NCBI GenBank assembly: GCA_001443545.1
Contig: LMAD01000001.1
Span: 186,001 to 250,000, forward strand
DNA length: 64,000 bases
Direction: 5' to 3'
From: Acidimicrobiaceae bacterium RAAP-2
GTDB lineage: Bacteria > Actinomycetota > Acidimicrobiia > Acidimicrobiales > RAAP-2
Shown here: piece by piece, positions 60,098-64,000 of the stretch
How positions within the stretch are numbered: the stretch's first letter is position 1
Layout of the letters: each line of letters begins with the position of its first letter
The notes under the pieces: model-generated
Database searches by the model: none
What the model was told of the DNA's origin: nothing
The model's input: only the letters and a program-made list of their open reading frames with translations
Position numbers and translations under genes: made by a program

Positions 60098-60984
60098 TGG
60101 CGTTCTCCTACCCAGAATCCGACGAGGGCGAGCAGCCCGACCCCGAGCAGCAGACCGACGAAGCCCTCGGCCACCGGGCCCAGACCACCGAGTCCGAAGC
60201 CGCCCGGGTTTCGCGGGTGCTGGATCTCGGTCGTGACGTACTTGACGATGTCGGCGACCTGGAAGTCGCTCAGGTTCCCCGTGAAGCGGGGCATGTTGCC
60301 CGGGCCCGTGCGGATGGCCTCGGCGACCTGGGTGGCGGGGATGTTGCGCAGCGACGGCGCGAAGGTGCTGCGCGCGAGCGCGTCGCCGTCACCTTCGATG
60401 GTGTGACAGGCCGCGCAGTTGAGCGCGAACAGCGCCGCCCCGTTGGCCACGTTGGCGGCTTTGACGTTCACCGTCGGGATGTAGGGGTAGCTCGGCGAGA
60501 GCGAGTTGATCCACGCCGCGACGGCGAGCGCCTGGTCGTGGGTGAGTCGCGGGACGTGTCGTGGGGCCTGGACCGAGCGCGGGTTGGCCGCGGGCATGCG
60601 GCCCGACTCGATCCAGAAGTCGATCGTGGCCGGACCGAGGCCCACCAGGTTCGGGTAGGCCCCCGTCGTCCCGGCGGCGGGGACGCCGTTGGCCTCGGTG
60701 CCGTGACAGGACGCGCAGTTTTGCAGGTAGAGGGCCTGACCGAGTGCGGCCAGCGCGGGTGAGGGTGCGTTGTAGGTGATCGCGCCGTCGCCGTAGGAGG
60801 TCACGACGCCGTGCTTCTTGACTACGACACTCGAGTTAGGCGTCCCGGCGTTGCGGCGCGCCGTCTGGTAGACGGGCCTCGTCGACGCGTGCGCCGGGGT
60901 GAACCAGGCCAGCGGGACGAGCACGACGAAGAGGGCGAGTCCCCCGGCGACGAGGCGGGAACGGAGTGTGGTGGTCACGGACAC
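60094..60984 (-). CDS. qcrC: Diheme cytochrome c subunit of the bc1 complex
   Basis: The protein has 296 residues; its GTG directly follows the ctaE stop. A signal or anchor helix lies at the N terminus, then two heme-binding motifs CASCH and CAACH, each with a later Met (SGRMPAANP; PGNMPRFTG), and a C-terminal membrane helix (GFVGLLLGVGLLALVGFWVG). Diheme QcrC replaces soluble cytochrome c in Actinobacteria. Confidence 0.95.
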   Translation of the reverse strand: MSVTTTLRSRLVAGGLALFVVLVPLAWFTPAHASTRPVYQTARRNAGTPNSSVVVKKHGVVTSYGDGAITYNAPSPALAALGQALYLQNCASCHGTEANGVPAAGTTGAYPNLVGLGPATIDFWIESGRMPAANPRSVQAPRHVPRLTHDQALAVAAWINSLSPSYPYIPTVNVKAANVANGAALFALNCAACHTIEGDGDALARSTFAPSLRNIPATQVAEAIRTGPGNMPRFTGNLSDFQVADIVKYVTTEIQHPRNPGGFGLGGLGPVAEGFVGLLLGVGLLALVGFWVGERQ

Positions 60985-61581
60985 CTACTTGAGTAGGAAC
61001 AGGGCCGAGAACAGCCCGACCCAGACGACGTCGACGAAGTGCCAGTAGTAACTGACGCCCTGGAAGGCGGCGAGCTCCCCGGGGTCGCCGTCGCGCCCCC
61101 GCATGCGAAAGAGTAGGAAGGCCATGGCCACGAGCCCGAGGAAGACGTGCAGTCCGTGGAGGCCCGTCGTGATGTAGAACACCGACCCGTAGGAGTTGGT
61201 GTACCAGCGCGTCGTCAGGTGCACCCACTCGTAGGCCTGGTTCGCGACGAACAGTGTGCCCATGATCATCGTCGTGATGACCCACCGGCGGGCCTCTTCT
61301 CGACGTCGGTGCTCGACTAACCACACCGCCCACTGCATCGTGGCCGAGGAGGCAACGAGCACGACGGTGAAGATCCCCGCTTGCACGGTGTCCAGGTGCG
61401 TCCCACGCGGCGGCCACGCGGCCAGGTGCGCGCGGATGGTAAACAAGGCGGCGAAGAGCCCTGAGAAGAACATCAACTCGCTTCCGAGCCAGATCATCAC
61501 GCCGATGGCCAGCATCGGTGGACGATCGTGGACGATCTTCTCCGGCTTCGCCAGGCTTTCGAGGGGAATCGCCTGACTCAC
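60985..61581 (-). CDS. ctaE: Cytochrome c oxidase subunit III
   Basis: The GTG start gives 198 residues and five membrane helices, the short actinobacterial form. MLAIGVMIWLGSELMFFSGL, TGLHGLHVFLGLVAM and SYYWHFVDVVWVGLFSALFL are subunit III motifs. The order ctaE-qcrC-qcrA-qcrB is the standard actinobacterial arrangement. Confidence 0.95.
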   Translation of the reverse strand: MSQAIPLESLAKPEKIVHDRPPMLAIGVMIWLGSELMFFSGLFAALFTIRAHLAAWPPRGTHLDTVQAGIFTVVLVASSATMQWAVWLVEHRRREEARRWVITTMIMGTLFVANQAYEWVHLTTRWYTNSYGSVFYITTGLHGLHVFLGLVAMAFLLFRMRGRDGDPGELAAFQGVSYYWHFVDVVWVGLFSALFLLK

Positions 61582-61636
61582 GACGACATTTCTAGTTGCT
61601 GCCAGCGCCCAGACGCTATCTGGCCACTGAGATGAC

Positions 61637-63940
61637 TCACAGCAAACTCTCCGGCAGGGGTTCGCTCGAGAGCAGGGCGAGTCGTCGAGTGGGGCGGGTC
61701 ATGCTCACGTAGAGCGTGCGCAGCCCCCGATTGGTCAGTTCGCCACCCGTCGAGCCCCGCCGGGCGATGCGCAGCGGTTCGAGCACCAGGACCGCGTCGA
61801 ACTCCAGGCCGTTGGCGCTCTCGGCGGCCAGCACGACGAGGTCGGCGGCCAGTCCCCCCGACTCGTCCTGACGGGGGTCCACGGCCGTCACGCCGCCGGC
61901 GCGCAGGGTCGACACCACCCGCTCGACCTCGGATTCACTCACGATCACCGCCACCCGACCGGGGTCCACGGCGTCACGTTCCCGTTGGGCGGCGACGACG
62001 AGCGCGTCGTCGAAGCGCTCGACGTCGACCAGCTCGAGGATCGGATCCACGCCCACCCGGCGCACGGGCCGTGGGGGTTCGAGGTCCGGCGCGGCGAGGG
62101 CCAGTACGGGCGCCGCGAAGCGAAGGACCTCCTCGGGGGTCCGGTAGCTCACCGTCAGGTCGACCCGGGTCGGCGGGCGGCGAGGGTCGAGCACGGCCAG
62201 CACCGTGTCCCAGGAGGCGCTCGAGGACGCCGTCGTGGCCTGACCCATATCGCCGACGATGGTCATCGAGCCGGTCAGGTCCCGTCGAGAGAGGATTCGC
62301 AGCTCCATCGGCGAGAGGTCCTGGGCCTCGTCGACCACGATGTGCCCGTAGGTCACGAATTCGGCCTCGTCGAACTCGACGGTCGTCGTCACGTTCTGAC
62401 GGGCCGCCTCGCGCAGGGCCGCCTCGCGCACGTCGCCGCGATAGCTCTCGAGGTCGACACCGTCCAACACCAACGGGTCGGTCGCCTTCACGATCGCGCG
62501 GGGGCGCCGGCGCGGTCCGAGCAGCACCCGGGCCTCGTCGATCAGGGCCGCGTCGGCCTTGGTCCAGGCGACCTCATCGGGCGTGGCCGATCGGGGCCGC
62601 ACCAGCAGGTCGCACTCGGCGTCGCTCAGCACCCCAGCCCCGGCGGCGCGCACCAGGGCCGGCGCACCGAAGAGGTCGTGCAGCAGCTCCGGACCGGACA
62701 GTCGTGGCCACATCCGTTGCAGGGCGGCTTGGAACTCGGGCGTCGCACGGATCTGGTCGGCCAGTTCGCCCACGCCGCTCGCGCCCTCGCCCTCGTCGCG
62801 GATGAAGCGCTGGAAGTACTGCGAGGCGAGACGGCTCGCCAGCTCGCGCCCGACGGCTGAACGGCGCTGGTTGTGGTTGCCCGGCTTGCGCCGCGCCCGT
62901 TCGACGACCTCACGGCTCTCGCGGGCGCGCAGGACCATGATCGCGCGGCCGACCGGGATCTCGACGTCGTTGCGCAGGGAGCGCTCACGGGTGGCCACGG
63001 CCCGCGCAATCACCGTGACCATCCGCAGGTCCCCCTTGAGCCGGTCGACCTCGTCGGACTCGCGGGCGCGGACCGTCACGTTGGTCACCAGACCCGAGAT
63101 CGTCGACAACGTCACCCCGGACTCGCCGAGCGACGGCAGGACGTTCTCGATGTAGTTCAAGAAGAGCGGGTTCGGGCCCACGACGAGGACCCCCTGGCGC
63201 TCGAGGGTGGCGCGGTGGGTGAAGAGCAAGTAGGCCGCGCGGTGCAGGGCCACGGCCGTCTTGCCGGTCCCGGGTCCGCCCTGGACGAGCAGGACGCCCG
63301 GCAACGGCGTGCGGATGATGCGGTCCTGCTCACCCTGGATGGTCGCCACGATGTCGCCCATCCGACCGGTGCGCGCCTGGCCGAGGGCGGCGAGCAGGGC
63401 CCCGGGACCGCCCAGAGCGAGTCCCCCGTCGACCAATCCGTCGGCCGTGGCGCCGCGGACGTCCTCGTCGGGCAGGGCCAGGTCGCCGTTGGCGTCGGCG
63501 AAGTACTCGTCCTCCACTCCGCTCACCTCGCGACTACGGATGGCCACGTGGCGTCGGCGCACGAGGTTGAGCGGCTCGACGCCGGTGGCGCGATAGAACG
63601 CCTCGGCCACCGGGGCGCGCCAGTCGACGACCAGCGCGTTGAGCTGGTCGTCCGAGACGGCCAGGCGGCCGACGTGATAGACGTCCGAAGCGCCGCGTTC
63701 GTCGGGGGCGTAGTCGATCCGACCGAAGAAGAGCGGTTGGTCACCGATGGCCAGTTGGTCGAGCCGGTGCAGCGCGGTGCCCATCACGACGTCGCGTTCG
63801 ACGAGGTCACCCGCCCCGCGCATGTTGGCGACCGCGGCGCTGTCGCGCAGTGATCGCGCCTCGGCGCGCATGTGATCGAGCGCGTCGAGTGCCCGATCGA
63901 GGAAGGCCTGTTCCTCCGCGATCTCGCGCTGGTGTGCCAT
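61637..63940 (-). CDS. HelD-like UvrD/Rep-type helicase
   Basis: The ATG at 63940 is preferred because GAGGAG lies eight bases upstream; the protein has 767 residues. An N-terminal antiparallel helical arm (EIAEEQAFLDRALDALDHMR) precedes LFFGRIDYAPDERG and VVDWRAPVAEAFYRATG, which are HelD-specific. Walker A is VQGGPGTGKTAVAL, motif II is HIVVDEAQDLSPM, and the C-terminal motifs are DLTVSYRTPEEVLRFA and LYVSMTRPTRRLALL. HelD releases RNA polymerase from stalled or terminated complexes and can affect rifampicin tolerance. Confidence 0.9.
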   Translation of the reverse strand: MAHQREIAEEQAFLDRALDALDHMRAEARSLRDSAAVANMRGAGDLVERDVVMGTALHRLDQLAIGDQPLFFGRIDYAPDERGASDVYHVGRLAVSDDQLNALVVDWRAPVAEAFYRATGVEPLNLVRRRHVAIRSREVSGVEDEYFADANGDLALPDEDVRGATADGLVDGGLALGGPGALLAALGQARTGRMGDIVATIQGEQDRIIRTPLPGVLLVQGGPGTGKTAVALHRAAYLLFTHRATLERQGVLVVGPNPLFLNYIENVLPSLGESGVTLSTISGLVTNVTVRARESDEVDRLKGDLRMVTVIARAVATRERSLRNDVEIPVGRAIMVLRARESREVVERARRKPGNHNQRRSAVGRELASRLASQYFQRFIRDEGEGASGVGELADQIRATPEFQAALQRMWPRLSGPELLHDLFGAPALVRAAGAGVLSDAECDLLVRPRSATPDEVAWTKADAALIDEARVLLGPRRRPRAIVKATDPLVLDGVDLESYRGDVREAALREAARQNVTTTVEFDEAEFVTYGHIVVDEAQDLSPMELRILSRRDLTGSMTIVGDMGQATTASSSASWDTVLAVLDPRRPPTRVDLTVSYRTPEEVLRFAAPVLALAAPDLEPPRPVRRVGVDPILELVDVERFDDALVVAAQRERDAVDPGRVAVIVSESEVERVVSTLRAGGVTAVDPRQDESGGLAADLVVLAAESANGLEFDAVLVLEPLRIARRGSTGGELTNRGLRTLYVSMTRPTRRLALLSSEPLPESLL

Positions 63941-64000
63941 AGCCACGTCTCCTCATCCCGGAAATGGGGTTCGACAATCTTACTTGGTCCCCCAATGGGT
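63941..64000. other. Right edge of the window, upstream of the HelD-like gene
   Basis: Sixty bases of upstream sequence, including the GAGGAG ribosome site and an A+T-richer patch (ATCTTACTTGG) that may belong to the promoter. No further gene can be read. Confidence 0.4.

Overview
The window is high-GC DNA with densely overlapping genes and many GTG starts. WhiB regulators, a ctaE-qcrC-qcrA-qcrB respiratory operon, a UPF0182 membrane protein, a YlbL-type PDZ/Lon protease and a HelD-like helicase all point to an actinobacterium. Acidimicrobiia is my best guess, but no rRNA or other taxonomic marker is present to settle it.

Positions 1-19,000 are accessory DNA with long gaps, decayed genes and mixed base composition. 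From the left it holds: an RHS/YD-repeat secreted protein that runs off the edge; a very large serine-recombinase-like protein with four tandem excisionase-type helix-turn-helix units at its C terminus; a proteasome-type Ntn hydrolase and a YhcG-type nuclease in a segment bounded by two 67-bp direct repeats; a DnaB C-terminal fragment lying against one repeat; three tandem genes for small paralogous proteins that share an ungapped motif; a frameshifted ATPase remnant behind a perfect inverted repeat; a 53-residue four-cysteine protein; and a tyrosine integrase, also with four C-terminal helix-turn-helix units, coupled to an excisionase-like gene next to an initiator tRNA-fMet. A secreted Ig-like repeat protein follows. 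This is the part most likely to contain undescribed biology.

Positions 19,690-35,810 form a hydroxyproline/proline-derivative catabolic region. The plus-strand operon encodes an enolase-superfamily dehydratase, a proline-racemase-family protein, a Pyr2C-reductase/ornithine-cyclodeaminase-type enzyme and an aldo/keto reductase. The minus-strand operon encodes a DadA-like oxidase, a 2Fe-2S protein, an FAD oxidoreductase, a DapA-like deaminase, a 4-hydroxyproline epimerase and a 2-oxoglutarate-semialdehyde dehydrogenase, giving a complete route from trans-4-hydroxy-L-proline to 2-oxoglutarate. A GntR/FCD regulator and a five-gene Liv-type ABC transporter lie beside it and probably control and feed it.

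Positions 36,137-64,000 look like core chromosome. They contain UPF0182, a DivIVA-like coiled-coil protein, a YlbL protease, a HEAT-repeat protein, an MreB-like ATPase, two apparently catalytically dead protease-fold proteins, two WhiB proteins around a glutamate formimidoyltransferase, a MoxR/VWA pair, the histidine-degradation operon hutG-hutH-hutU-hutI, a phosphodiester-glycosidase-like secreted protein, the ctaE-qcrCAB operon and a HelD-type helicase.
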